This document shows, piece after piece, positions 23,899 through 32,732 of a stretch of DNA of 64,000 nt (the stretch's first letter is position 1; every line of letters starts with the position of its first letter). The notes under the pieces were generated by a model. That model was given only the letters and a program-made list of their open reading frames with translations. It made no database searches and was not told the DNA's origin. This stretch comes from Burkholderiales bacterium. GTDB taxonomy: Bacteria; Pseudomonadota; Gammaproteobacteria; Burkholderiales; Burkholderiaceae_F. Location of the stretch: assembly GCA_016716275.1 (NCBI GenBank), contig JADJWR010000002.1, positions 558,001 through 622,000 on the forward strand, in the 5' to 3' direction. Position numbers and translations under genes: made by a program.

Positions 23899-25320
23899 AT
23901 GGCTGGCGAGCAGAAGATGACGCGGATGGCCCTGACCGCGATGGTGGTGGGAGGGATGGTCGGTGCGGGCATCTTCTCGTTGCCTCGAACGTTCGCCAAC
24001 GCCACGGGCCCGCTGGGTGCGGTCATCGCGTGGATGATCGCCGGCACCGGCATGTACATGCTGGCGCGCGTGTTCCAGGCGCTGGCCGAGCGCAAGCCCA
24101 AGCTCGACGCAGGTGTCTTCGCCTACGCCAAGGCCGGCTTCGGCGACTACCCCGGCCACCTGTCGGCCTTCGGCTACTGGATCGGCAGCTGCATCGGCAA
24201 CGTCTCGTACTGGGTGCTGATCAAGTCGACGCTGGGCGCGTTCTTCCCGATCTTCGGCGACGGCAACACGGTGGCGGCCATCATCGTCGCGTCGATCGGC
24301 ATCTGGCTGTTCCACTTCCTGATCCTGCGCGGCGTGCAGCAGGCGGCGTTCATCAACAGCATCGTCACGGTGGCCAAGATCATCCCGATCCTGCTGTTCA
24401 TCGTGATCCTGTTCTTCGCCTTCAAGCTGGACCTGTTCAGCGCCAACCTGTATGGCGGCGACCTGACCGGTGGCCTGTTCGAGCAGGTCAAGGCGACGAT
24501 GCTGGTGACGGTGTTCGTATTCATCGGCATCGAGGGCGCCAGCGTCTACTCGCGCTACGCCAAGGAGCGCAAGGACGTGGGCTGGGCGACGATCGTCGGC
24601 TTCATCGGCGTCACCGGGCTGATGGTGCTGGTGACGCTGCTGCCGTACGCGGTGATGCAGCGCGCCGACATCGCCGGGCTGCGCCAGCCGTCGATGGCCG
24701 GCGTGCTGGAGTCGGTGGTCGGGCCGTGGGGCTCGGTGTTCGTCAGCGTCGGCCTGCTGGTGTCGGTGCTGGGCGCTTACCTGGCCTGGGCGCTGATCTG
24801 CGCCGAGGTGATGTTCGCCGCCGGCAAGTCGAAGGACATGCCGCAGGCCTTCGCCAAGACCAACGCCAACGGCGTGCCGGTGACGGCCATGTGGTGGACG
24901 AGCATCATCATCCAGGTCATCGTCGTCACCACCTACTGGTCGCGCGACGCCTTCACGCTGATGCTCAACCTGACCAGCGCGACCACGCTGATCCCGTACT
25001 TTCTGGTTGCCGCCTACGGGCTGATGATCGCCCGGCGCGGCGAGACCTACGAGCTGCGCCCCGAGGAGCGGCAGCGTGACCTGGTGCTCGCCGGCATCGC
25101 GGTGCTGTACACGGTGTTCATGCTCTATGCCGGCGGCCTGCGCTACATCCTGCTGGCGGCGATCCTGTTCGCCCCGGGCACGGTCCTGTACACCATCGCC
25201 CGGCGCGAGCAGGGCAAGCCGGTTTTCGACAAGACCAGCGACTGGGTGATCTTCGGCGTGATCGTGGCCGCGGCGCTGTATGGGGTCTACGGCCTGTTCA
25301 GCGGTGCGATCGCCCTCTGA
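23899..25320 (+). CDS. arcD: Arginine/ornithine antiporter (APA family)
   Basis: Amino-acid antiporter of 473 residues with about 12 hydrophobic segments. The N-terminal motif G-G-M-V-G-A-G-I-F-S-L-P is that of the APA superfamily, and the closeness to ArcD-type carriers (A-N-A-T-G-P-L-G-A, Y-A-K-A-G-F-G-D-Y) plus the arcA neighbour supports arginine/ornithine exchange. The start is ATG 23899 with AGGAAGGAG directly upstream; an in-frame GTG/ATG at 23848 is less well placed. It is followed 42 bp later by arcA, so the pair is probably one operon. Confidence 0.87.
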   Translation: MAGEQKMTRMALTAMVVGGMVGAGIFSLPRTFANATGPLGAVIAWMIAGTGMYMLARVFQALAERKPKLDAGVFAYAKAGFGDYPGHLSAFGYWIGSCIGNVSYWVLIKSTLGAFFPIFGDGNTVAAIIVASIGIWLFHFLILRGVQQAAFINSIVTVAKIIPILLFIVILFFAFKLDLFSANLYGGDLTGGLFEQVKATMLVTVFVFIGIEGASVYSRYAKERKDVGWATIVGFIGVTGLMVLVTLLPYAVMQRADIAGLRQPSMAGVLESVVGPWGSVFVSVGLLVSVLGAYLAWALICAEVMFAAGKSKDMPQAFAKTNANGVPVTAMWWTSIIIQVIVVTTYWSRDAFTLMLNLTSATTLIPYFLVAAYGLMIARRGETYELRPEERQRDLVLAGIAVLYTVFMLYAGGLRYILLAAILFAPGTVLYTIARREQGKPVFDKTSDWVIFGVIVAAALYGVYGLFSGAIAL

Positions 25321-25362
25321 CAGCGTTTAGCAGCCACAACCCGTTCATTTCAGGAGGCAAGC

Positions 25363-26664
25363 ATGGCAGCAGGCAAGGCGAAGGCAGGCGGCAAGACCGC
25401 GACGAAGGGCAAGGCCGCGAAGGACGAGCCGAAATTCGGCGTGCACTCCGAAGTCGGCCAGCTGCGCAAGGTGATGGTCTGCGCGCCGGGCCGCGCCCAT
25501 GCACGGCTGACGCCCAGCAACTGCGACCAGCTGCTGTTCGACGATGTGCTCTGGGTCGAGAACGCCAAGCGCGACCACTTCGACTTCATGATGAAGATGC
25601 GCGACCGCGGCATCGAGGTCGTCGAGATGCACAACCTGCTCGCCGAGACGGTGGCCACACCCGAGGGCAAGAAGTGGATCCTCGACAACCAGGTGGTGCC
25701 CAACCAGGTGGGTCTGGGCTTCATCGACGAGCTGCGCAGTTACCTCGAAGGCCTGAGCGACCGCGATCTGGCCGAAACGCTGATCGGCGGGCTGTCGACC
25801 ATCGACTTCCCCGAGAAGGCGGGCGGCAAGGCGCTGAAGGTCGTCAAACAGGCGGCAGGCGCCACCGAATACCTGCTGCCACCGCTGCCGAACACGCTGT
25901 ACACGCGCGACACCACCTGCTGGATCTATGGCGGCGTCACCTTGAACCCGCTGTACTGGCCGGCGCGGCACGAGGAGACCATCCTCACCACGGCGATCTA
26001 CAAGTTCCACCCCGACTTCGCCGGCAAGGTCAACGTCTGGTGGGGCGACCCGACGCAGGACCACGGCCTGGCCACCCTCGAAGGCGGCGACGTGATGCCG
26101 ATCGGCAAGGGCAACGTGCTGATCGGCATGAGCGAGCGCACCTCGCGCCAGGCGATCAGCCAGCTGGCGGCGGCGCTGTTCAAGAAGGGCGCGGCCGAGC
26201 GCGTGATCGTCGCGGCGATGCCGAAGATCCGCGCCGCGATGCACCTGGACACGGTGTTCACCTTCGCCGACCGCGACTGCGTGCTGGTGGCACCCGACTT
26301 CATGGCCAAGACCACCACCTTCTCGTACCGGCCCAGCAAGCATCCGAGCGGCGTCGAGCTGCATGCCGAGAACAAGCCCTTCGTCGACGTGGTGGCGCAG
26401 GCGCTGGGCTTCAAGAAGCTGCGCGTGGTCGAAGCCGGCGGCAGCGACTACCAGCGCGAGCGCACGCAGTGGGACAGCGGCGCCAACCTGGTCTGCGCGT
26501 CGCCCGGCGTGGTATATGCGTACGACCGCAACACCTACACCAACACGCTGCTGCGCAAGGCCGGCATCGAGGTGATCACCATCGTCGGCGCCGAGCTCGG
26601 CCGCGGCCGCGGCGGCGGCCACTGCATGACCTGCCCGATCGTCCGCGATCCGGTGGACTTCTAG
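25363..26664 (+). CDS. arcA: Arginine deiminase
   Basis: Cytosolic enzyme turning arginine into citrulline and ammonia, first step of the ADI pathway. It has 433 residues; the first 20 or so are a Lys/Ala/Gly-rich leader that is not part of the usual fold. Catalytic pieces are visible: the F-G-V-H-S-E-V-G-Q-L-R-K-V-M-V start, T-R-D-T-T-C-W-I-Y-G-G-V, L-E-G-G-D, and the nucleophile Cys421 in G-G-G-H-C-M-T-C-P-I. AGGAGG lies just before the ATG. No ornithine carbamoyltransferase (arcB) or carbamate kinase (arcC) gene follows, unlike the common arcDABC cluster. Confidence 0.96.
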   Translation: MAAGKAKAGGKTATKGKAAKDEPKFGVHSEVGQLRKVMVCAPGRAHARLTPSNCDQLLFDDVLWVENAKRDHFDFMMKMRDRGIEVVEMHNLLAETVATPEGKKWILDNQVVPNQVGLGFIDELRSYLEGLSDRDLAETLIGGLSTIDFPEKAGGKALKVVKQAAGATEYLLPPLPNTLYTRDTTCWIYGGVTLNPLYWPARHEETILTTAIYKFHPDFAGKVNVWWGDPTQDHGLATLEGGDVMPIGKGNVLIGMSERTSRQAISQLAAALFKKGAAERVIVAAMPKIRAAMHLDTVFTFADRDCVLVAPDFMAKTTTFSYRPSKHPSGVELHAENKPFVDVVAQALGFKKLRVVEAGGSDYQRERTQWDSGANLVCASPGVVYAYDRNTYTNTLLRKAGIEVITIVGAELGRGRGGGHCMTCPIVRDPVDF

Positions 26665-26874
26665 CGAGCGGATCGAAGCCGCCCTTCGCGCCCGCGGCGG
26701 CTCGGTCGGCGCGTTGCACGGAAGCCCGGCGCCGCGGGCGCCGCAGCGTTGGTTGCGGCGCAGCGTCGGCGGTGCCGGTGCCGGCTTCGCAGGCTGGAGG
26801 CGCTCCGGCGGGCCCCTGGCAGGAATCCCCGCGGAGGCTGCACGCCTTAACAGCCGACAGGTAAATTTTCATCG

Positions 26875-28464
26875 ATGGATGCGAACGACAGCAACGCCGG
26901 AGGCGACGCACCCAAGCGCCGGTTCAGGTTCCCGGGCGCCGTCACCACGCTGGCGGTCGTCACCTTGCTGGTCTGGCTGGCGACCCTTTTCATACCGTCC
27001 GGCCGCTTCCAGAGCGACAGCGACGGTTCGCCGATCCCCGGCACCTTCAGCCAGACCGCCTCGCCGCTGACCTTCAGCGAGACGGTCGAGCAGCTGGTGC
27101 TGGCGCCGATCAACGGCATCTACGGTCTGCGCAACCCGGACAGCGAGGCGGTCGACACGACGATCGTCGGCCGCATCTTCGGCCAGATCGGCGTGATCGT
27201 CTTCATCATGTCGATCGGTGCCTTCATCTCGGTGAGCTTCGCCACCCGCGCGCTCGAGGTCGCGGTCGCTGCGCTGGCGCACCGGCTGCGCGACAAGGGC
27301 TGGCTGCTGATCGCGGCGGTGATGGTGCTGTTCTCGGCTCTGGGTTCGACCATGGGCTTCTCGGTCGAGACCCTTGGCTTCTACGCGCTGTTCATCCCGC
27401 TGATGGCGGCGCTCGGCTACGACCGGCTGGTCACCGCCTCGATGATCATCCTCGGCGCCCTGGCCGGCGTCATGGCCGCGACCGTGAACCCGTTTTCGAT
27501 CGGCGTCGCCGCGGGCGAGGCCGGCGTGTCGATCGGCGATGGGATCGTGCTGCGCGTGTTGCTGTGGGTCTTGCTGACCGCGATGTCGATCGGCTGGGTC
27601 CTGCGCTATGCCGCCCGGGTCCGCAAGGACCCGGGCGCCTCGCTGGTCGGCTGGGAAGAGCCGGAGGCGAAGGAAGCAGCGGCCGATCCGTCGGGCGCCG
27701 GCGGCCAGGCGCCGGCCGCGTCGCCGACGCAGGCACGGCTCACCGGAACCCAGAAGTGGGTGCTGGTGATCACCGCCCTGGCTTTCGGGCTGATGATCTT
27801 CTCGGTGATTCCCTGGTCCAGCCTGGTCAGCGGCCGCGCCGGGCCGGCCGACTATGAAGTGACGCACGCCGTCGAGGGCGTGGCGCCGCTGTGGTTCGAG
27901 CTGAACTGGTGGTTCCCGCAACTGGCCATGCTGTTCATCCTGGCCTCGGTGCTGGTCGGCGTCGTGGCGCGCATGGGCGAGAAGGAGACCGTGCGGCTGA
28001 TCGCCGCCGGCGCCTCGGACATGATGGGGCCGGCGATGGTGGTGCTGCTGGCCGGCGGCGTCTCCGCGATCATGACCAACACGCAGACGCTCGACACCAT
28101 CCTGTTCTCGATGGAGCGCGTGGTCAGCGATGCGTCGGCGGCCTTCTTCACGTTCCTGACGGTGGCGGTGAACATCCCGCTGGCCGTGCTGATCCCGTCG
28201 AGCTCGGGACATGGCGCGCTGGCGATGCCGTTGCTGGCGCCGCTGGCCGACTTCGCGCAGGTCAGCCGGGCGACGACGATCACCGCCTGGATCATCGGCC
28301 ATGGCCTCGCGCTGCTCGTCGCGCCGACCAGTGTCGTGCTGGTCGGCGGCCTGGCGATCGCCAAGGTCGGCTACGACCGGTACCTGCGCTTCGTCTGGCC
28401 GCTGTGGCTGGCAATGCTGGTCGTCTCGACGGTGATCCTCGGCATCGCGGCATCGGTCTCCTGA
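26875..28464 (+). CDS. YfcC/DcuC-family carrier, possible second arginine-pathway antiporter
   Basis: Inner-membrane carrier of 529 residues of the YfcC (PF03606-type) group. Features are the N-terminal P-S-G-R-F near residue 40, a conserved G-S-T-M-G-F-S-V-E-T-L-G-F-Y, and in the second half L-I-P-S-S-S-G-H-G-A-L-A-M-P and A-P-T-S-V-V-L-V-G. A polar loop (about 255-290) separates two membrane halves. In several arginine deiminase clusters of Gram-positive bacteria a YfcC-type protein serves as the arginine/ornithine carrier, so here it may add to or replace ArcD. It lies 210 bp after arcA; dicarboxylate or fatty-acid transport is an alternative. Confidence 0.78.
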   Translation: MDANDSNAGGDAPKRRFRFPGAVTTLAVVTLLVWLATLFIPSGRFQSDSDGSPIPGTFSQTASPLTFSETVEQLVLAPINGIYGLRNPDSEAVDTTIVGRIFGQIGVIVFIMSIGAFISVSFATRALEVAVAALAHRLRDKGWLLIAAVMVLFSALGSTMGFSVETLGFYALFIPLMAALGYDRLVTASMIILGALAGVMAATVNPFSIGVAAGEAGVSIGDGIVLRVLLWVLLTAMSIGWVLRYAARVRKDPGASLVGWEEPEAKEAAADPSGAGGQAPAASPTQARLTGTQKWVLVITALAFGLMIFSVIPWSSLVSGRAGPADYEVTHAVEGVAPLWFELNWWFPQLAMLFILASVLVGVVARMGEKETVRLIAAGASDMMGPAMVVLLAGGVSAIMTNTQTLDTILFSMERVVSDASAAFFTFLTVAVNIPLAVLIPSSSGHGALAMPLLAPLADFAQVSRATTITAWIIGHGLALLVAPTSVVLVGGLAIAKVGYDRYLRFVWPLWLAMLVVSTVILGIAASVS

Positions 28465-28535
28465 AGGTGCCGATGCGGCTCGCCGGGGCCCAATTAAACT
28501 GCCTTGCAACAATTCCCCGATATGCCCGATCTGCC

Positions 28536-28551
28536 AGGAGTACCCCCCGTG
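28536..28551 (+). promoter_or_regulatory. Shine-Dalgarno AGGAG and GTG start of the RND adaptor gene
   Basis: AGGAG at 28536-28540 lies 8 nt before a GTG at 28549. In-frame starts at 28504 (TTG) and 28522 (ATG) have no such site. The GTG also gives a standard lipoprotein signal peptide, which decides the start. Confidence 0.6.
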
Positions 28552-29661
28552 TCCGAGAATGTCGCCGCCCTTCGATCGGGCTTCCCGTCCCGCAGCTCGT
28601 TGCTGTCCCTCGTCGCGGTGGCGGCGCTGCTGTCGGCCTGCCAGCGCCAGGTCGACGCGCCGCCGCCGGAGATCCGCCCGGTGCGGGCGATCACGGTCGC
28701 GAAGCTCGCCGCCGGCAGCACGGTGACGATGACCGGTACGGTGCAGGCGCAGACCGAGATCAACCAGTCGTTCCGCATCGATGGCCGGCTGATCGAACGC
28801 ACCGTCGACATCGGCGACTCGGTCAAGCCGGGCCAGTTGATCGCCCGACTCGACCCGCAGAACGAAGAGAGCGGCCTGCAGGCAGCCCGCGCGCAGCTCG
28901 CGGCCGCGCGGGCCCAGCTGGTCGAGGCGCGCAACAACTTCACGCGCATGAGTGACCTGGTGGTGGAGGACGCAGTCTCGCGCGCGCAGTACGAGCAGGC
29001 CGAGGCGCTGCGCACGACCGCCGAGGCGCAGGTCGAGGCGGCGCAGTCACAGGTCAACCTGGCGCAGAACCGCCTGAGCTACACGCGGCTCACGTCCGAC
29101 GTGGCCGGCGTGGTCACCGCGCGCGGGCCGCAGCCGGGCGAGGTGGTCTCGGCCGGGCGAATGATCATCCAGGTGGCACGCGAAGGCGCGCGCGACGCGG
29201 TGTTCGACGTGCCGGGGCAGGTCAAGGACAGCGCGCCGAAGAACCCCGAGGTCACGGTGGCGCTAAGCGACAACCCGAAGGTCACGGCGGCAGGCCGCGT
29301 GCGCGAAGTCTCGCCGCGCGCCGACCCGGTGACCGGCACGTTCGCGGTTCGCGTTCGGCTGATCGACCCGCCGGCGGCGATGCGGCTGGGCAGCACCGTC
29401 AGCGGCCGCATGAAACTCGACGCCGCGGCCGGCATCGAGCTGCCGGCCGCGGCGCTGGTGCGCGCCGACGGCAAGACGGCGGTCTGGGTGTTCGACAGGC
29501 AGTCGGGCACGGTGTCGTTGCGCAATATCGCCATCGGCAACGCCGATGCCCGCTCGGTGCGGGTGACCTCGGGCCTTAACCCGGGCGACGTGGTCGTCAC
29601 CGCCGGCGCGCAGGCGCTGCGGCCCGGCCAGAAGGTCCGCCTGCTCGAGGGCCAGTCGTGA
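28549..29661 (+). CDS. RND efflux periplasmic adaptor (membrane fusion lipoprotein)
   Basis: Adaptor subunit of a tripartite efflux pump, 370 residues. The signal peptide ends in a lipobox V-A-A-L-L-S-A-C (Cys31), anchoring it to the inner membrane. Then come the split biotinyl-lipoyl domain (I-D-G-R-L-I-E-R-T-V-D-I-G-D-S-V-K-P-G), an alpha-helical hairpin (about residues 105-180), the second lipoyl half (S-D-V-A-G-V-V-T) and beta-barrel domains. Its TGA overlaps the GTG start of the pump gene by 4 bp, as usual for adaptor-pump pairs. Confidence 0.93.
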   Translation: MSENVAALRSGFPSRSSLLSLVAVAALLSACQRQVDAPPPEIRPVRAITVAKLAAGSTVTMTGTVQAQTEINQSFRIDGRLIERTVDIGDSVKPGQLIARLDPQNEESGLQAARAQLAAARAQLVEARNNFTRMSDLVVEDAVSRAQYEQAEALRTTAEAQVEAAQSQVNLAQNRLSYTRLTSDVAGVVTARGPQPGEVVSAGRMIIQVAREGARDAVFDVPGQVKDSAPKNPEVTVALSDNPKVTAAGRVREVSPRADPVTGTFAVRVRLIDPPAAMRLGSTVSGRMKLDAAAGIELPAAALVRADGKTAVWVFDRQSGTVSLRNIAIGNADARSVRVTSGLNPGDVVVTAGAQALRPGQKVRLLEGQS

Positions 29662-32600
29662 TCGGACCCAATCTTTCGGAATGGGCGCTCAAGAAGCGCT
29701 CGCTGGTCGTCTTCCTGATGATCCTGGCCGTGGTGGCCGGCACCATGTCGTTCCTGAGGCTGGGCCGCGGCGAAGACCCGGCCTTCACCTTCCGCACCAT
29801 GGTCGTCGCCGCCGCCTGGCCCGGCGCGACGGTGGACGAGACGCTGAAGCAGGTGACCGAGCGGCTGGAGCGCACGCTGCAGGAGACCGACTTCCTCGAC
29901 CGCGTGCGCAGCTACACCATCGCCGGGCAGACGACGATCTTTGTCGACCTGAAGCAGTCGACCCCGCCGGAGAAGGTGCCCGACATCTGGTACCAGGTGC
30001 GCAAGAACATCGGCGACATGCGCCACACGCTGCCGCAGGGCGTGCTCGGGCCCTTCCTCAACGACGACTTCGGCGACACCTTCGGCATCATCTACGCGTT
30101 CACCGCCGACGGCTTCGGCTTCCGTGAGCTGCGCGACCAGGTCGAGGCCGCGCGCTCGCGGCTGCTGCACGTGCCCGACATATCGAAAATCGAGGTGCTG
30201 GGCGCGCAGGACGAGCAGATCTACATCGAGTTCTCCACCGAGCGGCTGGCCGGCCTGCGCTTGAACCTGAACCAGATCGTGGCCACGCTGCAGGCGCAGA
30301 ACCTGGTGCGCCCGGCCGGCACGATGCAGGGCGACGAGGAGCGCGTGTTCCTGCGCGTGACCGGCGCCTTCGACTCCGAGCGCGACATCGAGTCGGTGAA
30401 CATCGTCGCCGGCGAGCGCATCTTCCGCCTCGGCGACATCGCCAAGGTGCGACGCGGCTTCACCGACCCGCCGCAGCCGATGTTCCGCGTCAACGGCAAG
30501 CCGGCGATCGGCCTGGCGATCGCCATGCGCGACGCCGGCGACATCCTGGCCCTCGGCGAGAACGTGCGCCGCGAGATGGCCGAGATCACCGCCAACCTGC
30601 CGGTGGGCATCGAGCCGGTGCTGGTGGCCGACCAGGCGGTGACGGTCGACCTGGCGATCGGCGACTTCATGACCTCGCTGTGGCAGGCGATCGTCATCAT
30701 CCTGGTGTGCAGCTTCGTCGCCCTGGGCGTGCGCCCCGGCACGGTGGTGGCGCTGGCGATCCCGCTGACGATGGCCATCGTGTTCGCGGTCATGGACGTG
30801 GCCAACATCGACCTGCACCGCATCTCGCTCGGCGCGCTGATCATCGCGCTCACGCTCTTGGTCGACGACGCGATGACCACGGTGGACGCGATGTTGCGCC
30901 GGCTGGGCGCGGGCGACAGCCCCGACGACGCCGCAACCTTCGCCTACCGCACGCTGGCCGCGCCGATGCTGATCGGCACGCTGGTGACGATCGCCAGCTT
31001 CGTGCCGATCGGCTTCGCCCAGAGCTCGGCCGGCGAGTACACCTTCTCGATCTTCTCGGTGGTGGGCATCTCGCTGATCGTCAGCTGGCTGGTGGCGGTG
31101 ATCTTCGCGCCGCTGATCGGCAAGGCGCTGCTGCGCGCGCCGAAGCAGCAGGAGACCGAGCCCAAGCCCGGCAAGCTGGTGCTGGCCTACACGGCCCTGC
31201 TGCAGGGCGCGATCCGCATGAAGTGGCTGACCATCGGCCTCACGCTCGCGGCCTTCGTCGCCGCGCTCTACCTGTCGAGCCACGTGTCGCGGCAGTTCTT
31301 CCCGTCCAGCGACCGGCCCGAGCTGACGGTGGACCTGACGCTGCGCCAGAACGTGTCGATCTTCGCCGCCGAGGCCGAGGTCAAGCGGCTGGAAGAGATC
31401 CTGAAGGCCGACCCCGACGTCGACCACTTCAGCAGCTACGTCGGCCGCGGCGCGATCCGCTTCATCCTCACGCTGAACGTGCAGCTGGCGAACCCCTTCT
31501 TCGGCCAGTTCGTCATCGTGGCCAAGGACCTCGAGGCCCGCGAGCGGCTGCACGACAAGCTGGAGAAGGTGCTGGCCGAGCAGTTCCCGGAGGTCGTCAG
31601 CCGGGTCTCGCCGCTGGAACTGGGCCCGCCGGTGGGCTGGCCGCTGCAGTACCGCGTCTCGGGGCCGGACAAGGACGAGGTGCGGCGTCTCGCGCAGGAG
31701 CTTGCCCAGGTGATCGGCGCCGACACGCGCACGCGGCACCTGCACTTCGACTGGATGGAGCCGGCGCGGCAGCTGCGCGTCAAGATCAACCAGGACCAGG
31801 CGCGCCAGCTCGGCGTCAGTTCAGCCGCGCTCGCCGGTGTGCTGAATGCCGCCGTCTCCGGCACCGTGGTGACGCAGGTGCGCGACGACATCTATCTGGT
31901 CAACGCGGTGGTGCGCGCCACCGATGCCGAGCGCGCGTCGTTCCAGACGCTGGCGTCGCTGCAGGTGCCCACGCCGAGCGGGCGCATGGTGCCGCTGAAG
32001 CAGTTCGCCACCATCGTCGAGGAGCAGGAGTTCCCGATGGTGTGGCGCCGCGACCGGGTGCCGACGCTGACGGTGCGCGCCGACGTCAACCCCGGCGTGC
32101 TGCCCGACAGCGTGGTGGCCGCGCTGGCGCCGAAGATCGCCGAGTTCGACGCCAGGCTGCCCAAGCCCTACAAGGTCGAGACCGGCGGCCTGTTCGAGGA
32201 GAGCCAGATCTCGCAGGCCTCGGTGTTTGCGGTCGTGCCGCTGATGATCGTGCTGATGCTGCTGGCGATGATGGTCATGCTGGTCAGCTTCCGCCGCCTG
32301 GCCATGGTGGTGGCGATCCTGCCGCTCGGCCTGATCGGCGTGGTGCTGGCGCTTCTGGCGTTCAACCGGCCGCTGGGCTTCGTCGCCATCCTCGGCATCC
32401 TGGCCCTGATCGGCATGATCGCCAAGAACGCGGTGATCCTGATCGTCTCGATCGAGGAGGAGCGCGCCGCCGGGCGCAGCGTGCGCGATGCGGTGCTGGG
32501 CTCGGCCACCAACCGGCTGCGGCCGATGATGCTGACCGCGCTGTCCACCGTGCTCGGCCTGATCCCGATTGCGCCCACCGTGTTCTGGGGCCCGATGGCC

Positions 32601-32726
32601 TTCGCCATCATGGGTGGCCTGCTGGTGGCCACGCTGCTGACGCTGGTGGTCCTGCCGACGCTCTACATGGCGGTGTTCGGCAACGACAAGACGCCGCCGC
32701 CCGCGCTCGAACCGAAGGCGGCCTGA
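29658..32726 (+). CDS. RND-family efflux pump, inner-membrane subunit
   Basis: Proton-driven efflux pump of 1022 residues. The RND layout is clear: TM1 near residue 12-30 (L-V-V-F-L-M-I-L-A-V-V-A), a large periplasmic loop, TM2-6, a cytoplasmic link near 500, TM7, the second periplasmic loop and TM8-12. The proton-relay Asp pair is present in TM4 (L-L-V-D-D-A-M-T-T-V). The sequence belongs to the group of pumps without an N-terminal acidic beginning, starting I-G-P-N-L-S-E-W. With the adaptor upstream and the NodT-type channel at 37.5 kb a full tripartite system is present. Substrates cannot be deduced. Confidence 0.94.
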   Translation: MIGPNLSEWALKKRSLVVFLMILAVVAGTMSFLRLGRGEDPAFTFRTMVVAAAWPGATVDETLKQVTERLERTLQETDFLDRVRSYTIAGQTTIFVDLKQSTPPEKVPDIWYQVRKNIGDMRHTLPQGVLGPFLNDDFGDTFGIIYAFTADGFGFRELRDQVEAARSRLLHVPDISKIEVLGAQDEQIYIEFSTERLAGLRLNLNQIVATLQAQNLVRPAGTMQGDEERVFLRVTGAFDSERDIESVNIVAGERIFRLGDIAKVRRGFTDPPQPMFRVNGKPAIGLAIAMRDAGDILALGENVRREMAEITANLPVGIEPVLVADQAVTVDLAIGDFMTSLWQAIVIILVCSFVALGVRPGTVVALAIPLTMAIVFAVMDVANIDLHRISLGALIIALTLLVDDAMTTVDAMLRRLGAGDSPDDAATFAYRTLAAPMLIGTLVTIASFVPIGFAQSSAGEYTFSIFSVVGISLIVSWLVAVIFAPLIGKALLRAPKQQETEPKPGKLVLAYTALLQGAIRMKWLTIGLTLAAFVAALYLSSHVSRQFFPSSDRPELTVDLTLRQNVSIFAAEAEVKRLEEILKADPDVDHFSSYVGRGAIRFILTLNVQLANPFFGQFVIVAKDLEARERLHDKLEKVLAEQFPEVVSRVSPLELGPPVGWPLQYRVSGPDKDEVRRLAQELAQVIGADTRTRHLHFDWMEPARQLRVKINQDQARQLGVSSAALAGVLNAAVSGTVVTQVRDDIYLVNAVVRATDAERASFQTLASLQVPTPSGRMVPLKQFATIVEEQEFPMVWRRDRVPTLTVRADVNPGVLPDSVVAALAPKIAEFDARLPKPYKVETGGLFEESQISQASVFAVVPLMIVLMLLAMMVMLVSFRRLAMVVAILPLGLIGVVLALLAFNRPLGFVAILGILALIGMIAKNAVILIVSIEEERAAGRSVRDAVLGSATNRLRPMMLTALSTVLGLIPIAPTVFWGPMAFAIMGGLLVATLLTLVVLPTLYMAVFGNDKTPPPALEPKAA

Positions 32727-32732
32727 GCGGCG

